Origin: Kribbella flavida DSM 17836
GTDB taxonomy: Bacteria > Actinomycetota > Actinomycetes > Propionibacteriales > Kribbellaceae
NCBI RefSeq assembly: GCF_000024345.1
Contig: NC_013729.1
Span: 124,001-188,000, forward strand
Length of the DNA stretch: 64,000 nt
Direction: 5' to 3'
The translations under genes and the position numbers were made by a program. The notes below the pieces were generated by a model. That model was given only the letters and a program-made list of their open reading frames with translations, was not told where the DNA came from and made no database searches. Shown in pieces: positions 9,294-16,974 of the stretch. Every line of letters starts with the position of its first letter. Position 1 is the stretch's first letter.

Positions 9294-9322
9294 GTCTGCC
9301 CGGACCGGTGCGAGCCGAACAG

Positions 9323-9351
9323 TTGACAGATATCAGATATCTGACTAATTT
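9323..9351 (+). promoter_or_regulatory. Promoter with GntR-type operator TCAGATATCTGA (sialic acid uptake operon)
   Basis: A perfect TTGACA (-35, 9323-9328) and TAATTT (-10-like, 9346-9351) are 17 bp apart. The spacer holds the perfect 12-bp palindrome TCAGATATCTGA (9333-9344), with an extra CAGATAT half-repeat before it. The identical palindrome recurs before the sialidase gene at 13986-13997. An operator inside the promoter spacer fits repression. The natural candidate regulator is the FCD-type GntR protein encoded at 13250, which would be inference until binding is shown. Confidence 0.75.
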
Positions 9352-9382
9352 CTCGGTCATTCCCCTGGTGAGGAGGCGCGTG

Positions 9383-10618
9383 ATGGGTGTTCGCAGGCGA
9401 CTGGTGGCCGCGATCGGCGGGCTCGGACTGCTGGCAGGCGTGGCGGCCTGCGGTGGTGGCGACGAGCCCGAGGGGGCGAGCGGCAAGCTCACCCTCTGGC
9501 AGTACTACGGCGACCCGAGCAGCCCGACCGGCAAACCGCTGTACGACCTGGTCAAGAAGTACGACGACGCCCGCCCGGACGTCACCGTCGACGTGCGGTT
9601 CATCCCGTACGACGACTTCAACCGCACCCTGCTCCAGTCGGCCGCGGCCAAGGAGCTGCCCGATGTCGCGCTGATCGGCGCGTTCGACACCGCCACGATG
9701 GCCTCGGCCGGCATCGTCCAGGACCTCGGCGAGCGGGTCGGTGAATGGGGCCAGCAGGACAAGTACTTCAAGACCAGCTGGGCCACCACGCAGGTCGAGG
9801 GCAAAACCTACGGCATCCCGCACGTCGCCGACGCGTACGCCGTCTACTACAACAAGCAGTTGCTGCAGCAGGCCGGCGTCCAGCCACCCACCACCTGGGC
9901 CGAGATGGAGACCGCGGCGAAGAAGCTGACCGCCCAGGGCCGGACCGGTCTCGCGATCAGCGGCATCGAGGGTCCCGAGGGTGCCACCGTGCCGATCATC
10001 CGGATGCTCGCCGCCGGCGCCTCGATCGACAAGGTCGACAGCGCCGAGGGCCGGGCCGGGCTGGACCAGCTGGCCCGGATGATCAAGGCCGGCTCGATCT
10101 CCAAGGGCGCGCTGACCTGGAACGAGGAGGACGCGAAGAACCAGTTCGCCAACGGCAAGGCCGCGATGATGATCAACTCCGCGACCTACGTGAACATCCT
10201 GCGCAAGGAGAACCCCAAGCTCCAGTGGGACGTCGCGCTGCTGCCGAAGGACCGGACCGGCCAGACCTTCCTGTCCGCCGAGAACCTGGCGATCGGCGCC
10301 ACCAGCACCAACCCGGACGGCGCCTGGGACCTGATCACCTGGCTGCAGCAGCCGGCCGAGCTGCAGAGCTACCTCCCGGTCCGGAACAAGCTGGCCGCGC
10401 GCAACGACGTACCGGACAGCTCGAACGACCCGGTGCGCAAGGTGTTCGCCCAGCAACTGGAGGAGGCGTGGGCGCCGGACGAGAAGCTGGCGCCGAAGGC
10501 TTCCGAGGTGATGACGCACCTGCAGGCCGCGCTGCAGGCGTCGGCCAGCGGGTCGGCGAGCACCGAGGACGCCCTGAAGGCCGCGCAGAAGGCGATCGAC
10601 GACTCGCTGGCCAAGTGA
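9383..10618 (+). CDS. ABC transporter solute-binding lipoprotein, probable sialic acid binder
   Basis: This 411-residue family 1 extracellular solute-binding protein starts at ATG 9383, six bases after a full AGGAGG. The lipobox is GVAAC, with Cys near residue 24, so the protein is anchored to the membrane outer face. KLTLWQYYGDPSSPTG follows, then the typical sugar-binder blocks YDDFNRTLLQSAAAKELPDVAL and GIPHVADAYAVYYNKQLLQQAG. Two permease genes follow with one- to four-base overlaps. No ATPase gene is present, so a shared MsiK-like ATPase elsewhere is expected, as is common for carbohydrate CUT1 transporters in actinobacteria. Sialic acid as ligand is inferred from the lyase and sialidase in the cluster. 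Confidence 0.88.
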   Translation: MGVRRRLVAAIGGLGLLAGVAACGGGDEPEGASGKLTLWQYYGDPSSPTGKPLYDLVKKYDDARPDVTVDVRFIPYDDFNRTLLQSAAAKELPDVALIGAFDTATMASAGIVQDLGERVGEWGQQDKYFKTSWATTQVEGKTYGIPHVADAYAVYYNKQLLQQAGVQPPTTWAEMETAAKKLTAQGRTGLAISGIEGPEGATVPIIRMLAAGASIDKVDSAEGRAGLDQLARMIKAGSISKGALTWNEEDAKNQFANGKAAMMINSATYVNILRKENPKLQWDVALLPKDRTGQTFLSAENLAIGATSTNPDGAWDLITWLQQPAELQSYLPVRNKLAARNDVPDSSNDPVRKVFAQQLEEAWAPDEKLAPKASEVMTHLQAALQASASGSASTEDALKAAQKAIDDSLAK

Positions 10619-11529
10619 TGGCGATCACCGTCCCGCAGGAGCGGCTGCTGACGTCGCGGACCACGCTCCGGCGCAACAACGCCGCGGAGTACCTGTTCCT
10701 GGTGCCGGCCGTGCTGTTCGTCGGCTTCACCGTGCTCTACCCGCTCGCCTACAACGTCGTGCAGAGCTTCCAGGACGTCGGCATCGCGCAGATCGTCAGC
10801 GGGCAGGCGAAGTACGTCGGGCTGGACAACTACGCCGACCAGTTCGGCCGGCCGGAGTTCTGGGAGTCGTTCGGGATCTCGCTGGTCTACACCGGCGGCA
10901 CGGTGCTGGTGACGTTCGTGGCCGGGCTCGCGCTGGCGCTGTTCTTCCACCGGGACTTCCCGGGGCGGAACGTGCTGCGCGCGCTCCTCCTGCTGGCCTG
11001 GGTGCTGCCGACCGTGGTCAGCGCGAACGTCTGGCGCTGGCTGCTCGACGGCACCTACGGCCTGCTCAACACCGTGCTCGGCACCGAGATCTTCTGGCTC
11101 GGCGCACCGAGTACGGCGATGATCGCGGTCGTGCTGGCCTCGGCGTGGAGCTTCGCGCCGTTCGCGATGATCCTGCTGCTGGCCGGGCTGCAAGGCATCT
11201 CGGGCAGCTTGTACGAGGCGGCGCGGATCGACGGCGCCGGGGCGTGGGCGCAGTTCCGGCGGATCACGCTGCCGCTGCTGAAGCCGGTCAGCCTGACCAC
11301 CGTGCTGCTCTGCTTCATCTCCACCTTCAAGACCTTCGACACCGTCTTCCTGATGACGCAGGGCGGTCCGGGCGGCGCGACCGAGGTGCTGCCGGTGTAC
11401 GCGTACAAGCTGGCGTTCAGCTTCTACAAGTTCGACGTCGCGGCGGTGGCCACCACGATGCTGCTGGTCGTCCCGGTGGTGCTGTCGGTGTTCTACTTCC
11501 GCTCGCTGCGCAAGGAGGAGCTCGCGTGA
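10618..11529 (+). CDS. CUT1 sugar ABC transporter permease (MalF-like)
   Basis: This 303-residue inner-membrane permease starts at ATG 10618, overlapping the TGA of the binding-protein gene (TGATG). It has six predicted membrane segments. The first reads AEYLFLVPAVLFVGFTVLYPLAY. The cytoplasmic EAA loop EAARIDGAGAWAQFRRITLPLLKP, which docks to the ATPase, lies near residues 200-225. It should pair with the next gene's product to form the membrane channel for the ligand delivered by the lipoprotein. The substrate is inferred to be sialic acid. Confidence 0.9.
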   Translation: MAITVPQERLLTSRTTLRRNNAAEYLFLVPAVLFVGFTVLYPLAYNVVQSFQDVGIAQIVSGQAKYVGLDNYADQFGRPEFWESFGISLVYTGGTVLVTFVAGLALALFFHRDFPGRNVLRALLLLAWVLPTVVSANVWRWLLDGTYGLLNTVLGTEIFWLGAPSTAMIAVVLASAWSFAPFAMILLLAGLQGISGSLYEAARIDGAGAWAQFRRITLPLLKPVSLTTVLLCFISTFKTFDTVFLMTQGGPGGATEVLPVYAYKLAFSFYKFDVAAVATTMLLVVPVVLSVFYFRSLRKEELA

Positions 11530-12347
11530 GGCGCCGCTGGCCGAAAACTGTCGCGGGGGTGCTGATCACCTTCGTCTACCTGCTGCCGGTCTACTGGATG
11601 CTCAACACGTCGTTCAAGAAGCCGGCCGACATCTTCGCCACCCCGCCGCAGCTCGTGCCGCTGGCCCCGACGCTGCGCTCGTACGCCGACGCGGCGTTCG
11701 GCAACCCGGCGATCGCCAAGGGCCTGGCGAACTCGGCGGTGATCGCGATCGGCACCACTCTGGTGACGGTCCTGGTCGCGGTGCCCGCGGCGTACGCGCT
11801 GGCCCGGCTGCGGCTGCGCGGCGTCTCGGTGGTGCTGATGCTGTTCCTGGTGGTCCAGATGGTGCCGGCGGTGAACCTGGCCCTGCCGATGTTCGCGATC
11901 TTCAGCGACCTCGGGCTGGTGAACAGCTACGCCGGCCTGATTTTGGCGAACGCCTCGCTCGCGATCCCGCTCGGCATCGTGCTGCTGCGGCCGTACTTCC
12001 TGTCCGTGCCCGGAGAGATCCTGGAGGCGGCCCGGGTCGACGGGTGCAGCACGTTCACGGCGTTCGTGCGGATCGCCGTACCGATCAGCCGGCCCGGCCT
12101 GATCACGCTGGCGGTGATCAGCTTTCTCGGCGCCTGGGGCGAGTTCGTCTTCGGGCTGGCGCTGGCCAGCGACGAGAACCTGCAGCCGATCACCGTCGTG
12201 CTGGCCGGTCTCACCAATGCCTTCGGCACCCGGTGGAACGACCTGATGGCGGTCTCCGCCGTGGTCGCGCTGCCGGTGATCGCCGCATTCGTCTTCCTGC
12301 AGCGTTACATCGTGGCCGGACTCACCGAAGGAGCGACCAAGAGTTGA
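11526..12347 (+). CDS. CUT1 sugar ABC transporter permease (MalG-like)
   Basis: This 273-residue second permease starts at GTG 11526, overlapping the preceding stop by four bases (GTGA), so translation is coupled. It has the MalG-type N-terminus (LLPVYWMLNTSFKKPADIF), six membrane segments and an EAA loop EAARVDGCSTFTAFVRIAVPISRPG near residue 165. It forms the heterodimeric channel with the upstream permease. The operon continues into the N-acetylneuraminate lyase gene. Confidence 0.9.
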   Translation: MRRRWPKTVAGVLITFVYLLPVYWMLNTSFKKPADIFATPPQLVPLAPTLRSYADAAFGNPAIAKGLANSAVIAIGTTLVTVLVAVPAAYALARLRLRGVSVVLMLFLVVQMVPAVNLALPMFAIFSDLGLVNSYAGLILANASLAIPLGIVLLRPYFLSVPGEILEAARVDGCSTFTAFVRIAVPISRPGLITLAVISFLGAWGEFVFGLALASDENLQPITVVLAGLTNAFGTRWNDLMAVSAVVALPVIAAFVFLQRYIVAGLTEGATKS

Positions 12348-13246
12348 CCAGCACACTGGAGATCTGGGCGGCGACGCCGACCCCGTTCGGCCCGGACGGC
12401 GAGCTGAACCTGCCGGTGGTCGCCGACCAGGGCAAGCACCTGCTGGCGCACGGCGCGCACGGCGCCTTCGTCGGCGGCACCTCCGGGGAGTTCCCCGCCC
12501 TGACCACCGCCGAACGCAAGGCGCTGGTCGACGAGTGGGCGCGGACCAAGCCGGCCGGGCTCGCGCTCGGCACGCACGTCGGCCACAGCACGCTCGCCGA
12601 GGCCAAGGCCCTCGCCGCGCACGCGGCCGCCGCGGGGGTCGACCTGATCGCCTCGGTCACGCCGTACTTCGGCGTCGCGAACACCGTGGACACGGCCGTC
12701 GACTACCTGGCCGCGGTCGCCGCCGAGGCGCCGTCGGTGCCGTTCCTGTACTACCACTTCCCGGCGATGACCGGTTCGCCGTACCGGCCGAGCGAGCTGG
12801 TCGCGGCGGCGGTCGAGCGGATCCCGAACTTCGCCGGGGTGAAGTTCACCCACGAGGACCTGCTCGAGTTCGACCGGACCCGCGCGGTGTCGGACCGGAT
12901 CCGGGTGTACTTCGGCCGCGACGAGCTGCTGCCGGCGGCGCTGGCCTTCGGCGCGGACGCGGTGATCGGCAGTCTGTACAACGCGCTCACTCCGCAGGCC
13001 CACCAGATCGCGGCGGCGATGGCGACCGGCCGGCTGGCCGACGCGCTGGTGCTGCACGAGCCGTTCCGGCAGGTCGCCGTCGAGGCCGGCCGGTACGGCG
13101 GGGTCGGGTTCGTGAAGGAGTGGCTGAACGCCTGCGGTCCGGACACCGGCGTCGCCCGGACCCCGTGGGGGCCGCTGCCCACGGCCGCGCATGACACGAT
13201 TGAGCGGCTCGCCGCCTCCTGGCGAGCCGTGACCCCGGAGGGATGA
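12344..13246 (+). CDS. nanA: N-acetylneuraminate lyase (DapA/NanA superfamily)
   Basis: A 300-residue TIM-barrel class I aldolase with start TTG 12344; GAAGGAG lies about 9 bases upstream and the previous stop is overlapped. Key residues are the Schiff-base Lys167 in GVKFTHEDLLEF and Tyr137 in YYHFPAMTG; the GGTSGEFPALT phosphate/carboxylate loop is intact. The YYHFPAMTG/GVKFT pair resembles N-acetylneuraminate lyases more than dihydrodipicolinate synthases. It cleaves N-acetylneuraminate to ManNAc and pyruvate in the cytoplasm. A cluster with a sialidase, a NanM-like protein and a sugar uptake system supports this. No NanE or NanK gene is in the window, so ManNAc processing must be encoded elsewhere. 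A related 2-keto-3-deoxy-sugar aldolase is the alternative. Confidence 0.8.
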   Translation: MTSTLEIWAATPTPFGPDGELNLPVVADQGKHLLAHGAHGAFVGGTSGEFPALTTAERKALVDEWARTKPAGLALGTHVGHSTLAEAKALAAHAAAAGVDLIASVTPYFGVANTVDTAVDYLAAVAAEAPSVPFLYYHFPAMTGSPYRPSELVAAAVERIPNFAGVKFTHEDLLEFDRTRAVSDRIRVYFGRDELLPAALAFGADAVIGSLYNALTPQAHQIAAAMATGRLADALVLHEPFRQVAVEAGRYGGVGFVKEWLNACGPDTGVARTPWGPLPTAAHDTIERLAASWRAVTPEG

Positions 13247-13249
13247 GCC

Positions 13250-13927
13250 GTGAGCAGGAGCCCGATCTACCGCGAGGCCCAGGTGAAGCTACGGGACTTC
13301 ATCAAGGCCCGCGGTCTGGGCCCCGGCGACCGGCTCCCGGCCGAGGCGGTGCTCGCCGCGGAGCTCGGGGTCAGCCGCTTGTCGTTGCGTGAGGCAACGA
13401 GAAGTCTGCAGACGCTGGGCGTGATCGAGGCCCAGCACGGCAACGGCCTGTTCGTCTCCACCTTCTCCTTCCGGCCGCTGATCGAGCAGCTGCCGTACGG
13501 GCTGGCCGCGCCGGGCATGGCGCTGGAGGAGATCCTGACCGCGCGCGAGGCGATGGAGGTCGGCCTGATGCCGGCCGTCGCCCGCCGCGCGGGCAGCGAC
13601 GAGCTGGCCGAGTGCGCCCGGCTGGCCCACCGGATGACCGAGCTCGAGGCGGCCGGTGAGCAGATCACCGCGGTCGACCGGGCGTTCCACCTGCTGCTCT
13701 ACAAGGGTCTGGGCAACCCGCTGGTCGACAACCTGATCGAGCTGTTCTGGGAGATCTTCGTCCGGCTCGGCGACGCGATCCCGGCGCCGGTCGAAGGTGG
13801 CCGCGGAGCAGTCCACCTCCGCATCGTCGAGGCACTGCAGTCCGGTGAGGCACTGGACGCCGTGCAGCGGATGCAGGAGCACTTCGACGACGTCCGCGTG
13901 CGCGCCGCGATGCTGCGCGAGACCTGA
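13250..13927 (+). CDS. GntR/FadR-family (FCD domain) regulator of the sialic acid cluster
   Basis: This 225-residue protein starts at GTG 13250 after GGAGGGATGA, three bases past the lyase stop. Residues 1-75 are a GntR winged helix (GPGDRLPAEAVLAAELGVSRLSLREATRSLQTLGVI). Residues 90-225 form an all-helical FCD domain whose conserved D-x3-H, H and H positions (DRAFH, VHLRIVEAL, MQEHFDD) usually bind a metal and a carboxylate ligand. Two copies of the 12-bp palindrome TCAGATATCTGA, upstream of the transporter operon and of the sialidase, are its probable operators. E. coli NanR is also a GntR/FCD protein, so sialic acid is a reasonable effector. This assignment is inferred. Confidence 0.85.
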   Translation: MSRSPIYREAQVKLRDFIKARGLGPGDRLPAEAVLAAELGVSRLSLREATRSLQTLGVIEAQHGNGLFVSTFSFRPLIEQLPYGLAAPGMALEEILTAREAMEVGLMPAVARRAGSDELAECARLAHRMTELEAAGEQITAVDRAFHLLLYKGLGNPLVDNLIELFWEIFVRLGDAIPAPVEGGRGAVHLRIVEALQSGEALDAVQRMQEHFDDVRVRAAMLRET

Positions 13928-13985
13928 TCCAGGCTTTCCCCTCTCCTCGGCCGGCTCAACGCTGCCGGCTGGACCGCTGGAGAGG

Positions 13986-13997
13986 TCAGATATCTGA
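13986..13997 (+). promoter_or_regulatory. Second TCAGATATCTGA operator, upstream of the sialidase gene
   Basis: The same perfect 12-bp palindrome as at 9333-9344 lies 34 bp before the sialidase ATG. This puts sialidase and NanM-like genes under the same presumed GntR/FCD regulator as the uptake operon, but with their own promoter. A small GCCGGC stem (13950-13969) upstream may end transcription from the regulator gene. Confidence 0.7.
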
Positions 13998-14031
13998 ACT
14001 CCTGTCCAACCGCCCTTCGAAGGAGCTGATC

Positions 14032-15210
14032 ATGCAGCTGACCCGCACCCTGCTCACCCTCGCCCTGACGCTGAGCGTCGCCGGTACCGTGACCGCCGGC
14101 GCCTCCGGCCCGCCCGATTCCGCGAAGGGCAAGTGCGTCGAGTCCGTGCCGTTCCGGTCCGGCACCGACGGCTACGCGTCGTACCGGATCCCAGCGGTGG
14201 TGAAGGCCGCCGACGGCGCGCTGCTCGCCTTCGCCGAGGGCCGGCGCGGCGGTTCGTCCGACACCGGCGACATCGACATCGTGCTGCGCCGCTCCGGTGA
14301 CGGCGGCTGCACCTGGAGCCCGCAGCAAGTGGTCACCGACCAGGGCCCGAACACCATCGGCAACCCGGCTCCGGTGGTCGATCCCGCCTCCGGCGACCTG
14401 GTCCTGCTCAGCGTGCGCAACGGCCCGGTGACCGAAACCCAGATCCTGCGCGGCGAGGCGAGCGCGGAGGACACCCGCCGGGTGTTCGTCCAGCGCAGTA
14501 CTGACGACGGGCGGACGTTCTCCGCGCCGACCGAGATCACCGCGGCGACGAAGCTGCCGAACTGGCGCTGGTACGCCACGACGCCGGGGCACGCGATCGC
14601 GCTGCGCTCCGGCCGGCTGCTGGTGCCCGCGAACCACTCGATCGCGCCGCCGGCCGGATCGGCCGACACCGGCGCCGAGGCGAAGTACTACGGCGGCCAC
14701 AGCCTGTACTCCGACGACGGCGGCCGCAGCTGGCAGATCGGCTACGTCGACGACAACCCCAACGGCTACCTCAACGTGAACGAGACGACTGCGGCGCAGT
14801 TGCCGGACGGGCGCGTCTACTTCAACACCCGCGAGCACAACGGCACCGCGCCGGGTACCCGCGCCGACGCCTACTCCGCGGACGGCGGCGAGACGCTGGT
14901 CAAGCCCTTCCGCCCGCAGGCGACGCTGATCGGCCCGGTCGTCCAGGCGAGCGTGCTGTCCGTCGGGTCCACGCTGGTCTACTCCGGCCCGGCCGATCCC
15001 GCGGCCCGCGCAGCGATGACGCTACGGACCAGCACCGACCAGGGCGTCACGTGGCAACCGGCCCTGGCCGTCTCCGGCCTTCCCGCCGCGTACTCCGACC
15101 TGGTCTCCGTCGACCGCTCCACGCTCGGTCTGCTCTACGAAACCGGCGACTTCAGCGCCAACGAGACCATCACCTTCCGCCGGATCCCCCTGAAGGACGT
15201 CGTCCGATGA
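14032..15210 (+). CDS. Secreted sialidase (exo-alpha-sialidase, GH33)
   Basis: This 392-residue enzyme has a Sec signal at residues 1-23 (TRTLLTLALTLSVAGTVTAGAS) and starts at ATG 14032 with AAGGAG upstream. The YRIP motif, with carboxylate-binding Arg52, opens the six-bladed propeller. Asp-boxes follow: SGDGGCTW, STDDGRTF, SDDGGRSW, SADGGETL and STDQGVTW. It should release terminal sialic acid from glycoconjugates outside the cell, to be taken up by the adjacent ABC system. The NanM-like gene overlaps its stop codon (ATGA). There is no carbohydrate-binding or wall-anchoring domain, which keeps it shorter than many actinobacterial sialidases. Confidence 0.92.
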   Translation: MQLTRTLLTLALTLSVAGTVTAGASGPPDSAKGKCVESVPFRSGTDGYASYRIPAVVKAADGALLAFAEGRRGGSSDTGDIDIVLRRSGDGGCTWSPQQVVTDQGPNTIGNPAPVVDPASGDLVLLSVRNGPVTETQILRGEASAEDTRRVFVQRSTDDGRTFSAPTEITAATKLPNWRWYATTPGHAIALRSGRLLVPANHSIAPPAGSADTGAEAKYYGGHSLYSDDGGRSWQIGYVDDNPNGYLNVNETTAAQLPDGRVYFNTREHNGTAPGTRADAYSADGGETLVKPFRPQATLIGPVVQASVLSVGSTLVYSGPADPAARAAMTLRTSTDQGVTWQPALAVSGLPAAYSDLVSVDRSTLGLLYETGDFSANETITFRRIPLKDVVR

Positions 15211-16469
15211 GCGGCCCGGTGAGCGCATCGGCTGCCGCCCGCCGGCCGTCCGCGCCGACGCCCGGGCGCCGGGGACTGCTGGCCGGCGGCATCGCCGTCA
15301 GCGCGGCACCGTTCGTCGTCGGCCACTCAACCGCGGAGGCGGCTGGACCGGCCGGCCGTCCCTCGCCGGCCGGCGCAGCCGGCACCTGGAGCCGGCTGCC
15401 CGACCTTCCGCCGAACCGGGTCGACTGGCATCCGGCCGCGCCCGTCGGCAAGTCCTACTGGACTCAGCTCGGGCTGGCCGGCCCGATCGCCGGCTCGCAC
15501 CGCGGGCACCTGCTGGTCGGCGGCGGCGCCAACTTCCCCGAGCCGGCGCTCACGTCGAACCGCCCGACCACGCTGGGCAAGGTGTACTGGAACGAGCTCT
15601 TCGTCCTCCGCCCCGGCGCCACCCGCTGGTCCGACCCGATCCGGCTGCCCGACGCGATCGCGTACCCGGCGTGCGTGAGTACGCCGTACGGGGTGCTGGT
15701 GATCGGCGGCGAGGGATTCCGCGGCGGCCCGAGTGGCACCGGACTCGCCCCGGCGCAGAAGTTCGCCGACGTCTTCCTGCTCCGCGCCGACGGCACCCGC
15801 AGCGCCCTTCCGGACCTGCCGCGCCCGATGTCGTACGCCGTCGCCGGGCTGCTCGGCAGCACCGTTTTTGTTGCCGAAGGCCCTGATTTCTTCAGTCTCG
15901 ACCTCGCCCGGCCCGACCGGGGCTGGACCGCCCTGCCTCCGTGGCCGGGTCCGCCCCGCAGCGTCGCTGTCGGCGTCGCGGCCGACGGCCGGTTCCACCT
16001 GCTCAGCGGCCGGGCCCAGCTCCCCGACAAGTCCTGGCGCTTCTACACCGACGTCTACGCCTACGACCCGCGCCGCGCACGCTGGAGCCGCCTGCCCGAT
16101 CTCCCGTTCTGCGTCACCGCGGGACTGGCCCACCCCACCCGGGGCGGCTTCCTGGTGCTCGGCGGCGACAAGGACCTCGCCCGCTGGAACCTCATCCAGC
16201 ACCACACCGCCCTCCGCGACGCGGCGCCGCCCGGCTCGCCGACGTGGACCGAGCACAACAACGTCATCACCTGGACCTACGACCACCACACCGGCTTCAA
16301 CCCGGAGATCCTCCAGTACACCGCCGGCCGCTGGAAGGTGGTCGGCCACTTCCCCGGCCCGCCCCAGGTCACCACGCCCGCGGTCCCGCACGCCAACGGT
16401 CTGGCCGTGCTCACCGGCGAGATCCGCCCCGGCGTCCGCACCGCCACGAACTGGCACTTCCGCCCTTAG
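15207..16469 (+). CDS. Exported kelch-repeat protein, NanM-like N-acetylneuraminate epimerase
   Basis: This 420-residue protein is translationally coupled to the sialidase (ATGA overlap). The N-terminus carries a twin-arginine signal (TPGRRGLLAGGIAVSAAPFVVG). Kelch blades follow: WSRLPDLPPNR, GHLLVGGGANFPEPA, YGVLVIGGEGFRGG, ARWSRLPDLPF and GGFLVLGGDKDL. The GGGANFP block and C-terminal GEIRPGVRT resemble NanM, the mutarotase that converts the alpha-sialic acid released by sialidase to the beta anomer used by transporters and lyase. Tat export agrees with action outside the membrane. A related galactose-oxidase-type kelch protein cannot be fully excluded, but the operon makes NanM most likely. 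Confidence 0.8.
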   Translation: MSGPVSASAAARRPSAPTPGRRGLLAGGIAVSAAPFVVGHSTAEAAGPAGRPSPAGAAGTWSRLPDLPPNRVDWHPAAPVGKSYWTQLGLAGPIAGSHRGHLLVGGGANFPEPALTSNRPTTLGKVYWNELFVLRPGATRWSDPIRLPDAIAYPACVSTPYGVLVIGGEGFRGGPSGTGLAPAQKFADVFLLRADGTRSALPDLPRPMSYAVAGLLGSTVFVAEGPDFFSLDLARPDRGWTALPPWPGPPRSVAVGVAADGRFHLLSGRAQLPDKSWRFYTDVYAYDPRRARWSRLPDLPFCVTAGLAHPTRGGFLVLGGDKDLARWNLIQHHTALRDAAPPGSPTWTEHNNVITWTYDHHTGFNPEILQYTAGRWKVVGHFPGPPQVTTPAVPHANGLAVLTGEIRPGVRTATNWHFRP

Positions 16470-16481
16470 GGCTTGAGGGAG

Positions 16482-16516
16482 CGGCCCGGCAGTCTCACTC
16501 CCGAGCTGCCGGGCCG
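16482..16516. terminator. Bidirectional hairpin between convergent genes
   Basis: A perfect 11-bp stem (CGGCCCGGCAG / CTGCCGGGCCG) with a 13-base loop lies between the NanM-like gene and the convergent DUF2267 gene, covering the latter's last codons. It can terminate both transcripts. Confidence 0.6.
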
Positions 16517-16881
16517 GTCGCCAGATCGGCGTACTCCTGCGGGAGCTGCGCCAGCACGTGCGCGTACGCCGTACCGGTGACCGCCTCGCGGAGCAGCGAC
16601 ATCAGCGCGCGGGTGTGCAGCGCGGCGGTCTGCTCGTCCGTGCCGGTGCGGTGCGCCAGCCGGCGGTAGAACTCCTGCACGCCGAACGGTTCGCCGGAGC
16701 CGAGCGGCGGCAGCGCCTCGGCCAGGTGCAGCGGTAGCTGGGAGGCGAGGTCGAAGGTCTCGCCGCCCGACAGCCGTTCGCCCAGCGTGCGCAGGAACGC
16801 CAGGGCGAGCTGCTGGGCTTCCTCGCGGCTGGAGACTCCGGTGGCACGCTGGACCTTGGTGAGTGCCTCGTCGTAGTTCAT
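16495..16881 (-). CDS. DUF2267 domain protein
   Basis: This 128-residue protein starts at ATG 16881 (MNYDEALTKVQRATGV) with a GGTGAT-type ribosome binding site. DUF2267 proteins are small helical proteins with two similar halves. Here half one runs through LRTLGERLSGGETFDLASQLP and half two through FYRRLAHRTGTDEQTAALHTRALMSLL. No enzymatic residues are recognised. The family is widespread in actinobacteria and cyanobacteria, often near stress genes, and its function is unknown. It appears to be a single-gene unit. Confidence 0.8.
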   Translation of the reverse strand: MNYDEALTKVQRATGVSSREEAQQLALAFLRTLGERLSGGETFDLASQLPLHLAEALPPLGSGEPFGVQEFYRRLAHRTGTDEQTAALHTRALMSLLREAVTGTAYAHVLAQLPQEYADLATGPAARE

Positions 16882-16974
16882 CCGATCACCGCCATCGTCA
16901 ACCCGCACTGAGCACCCGGCGTACGTCCGGGCAGGGATCGGTACCCCGTGGCTCACGCGCTATGCGCCCACCGG

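Noticed and set aside
12344..13246. Dihydrodipicolinate synthase (lysine biosynthesis)
   Set aside because: The YYHFP and GVKFT active-site blocks and the sialidase/NanM-like/sugar-uptake context fit N-acetylneuraminate lyase better.
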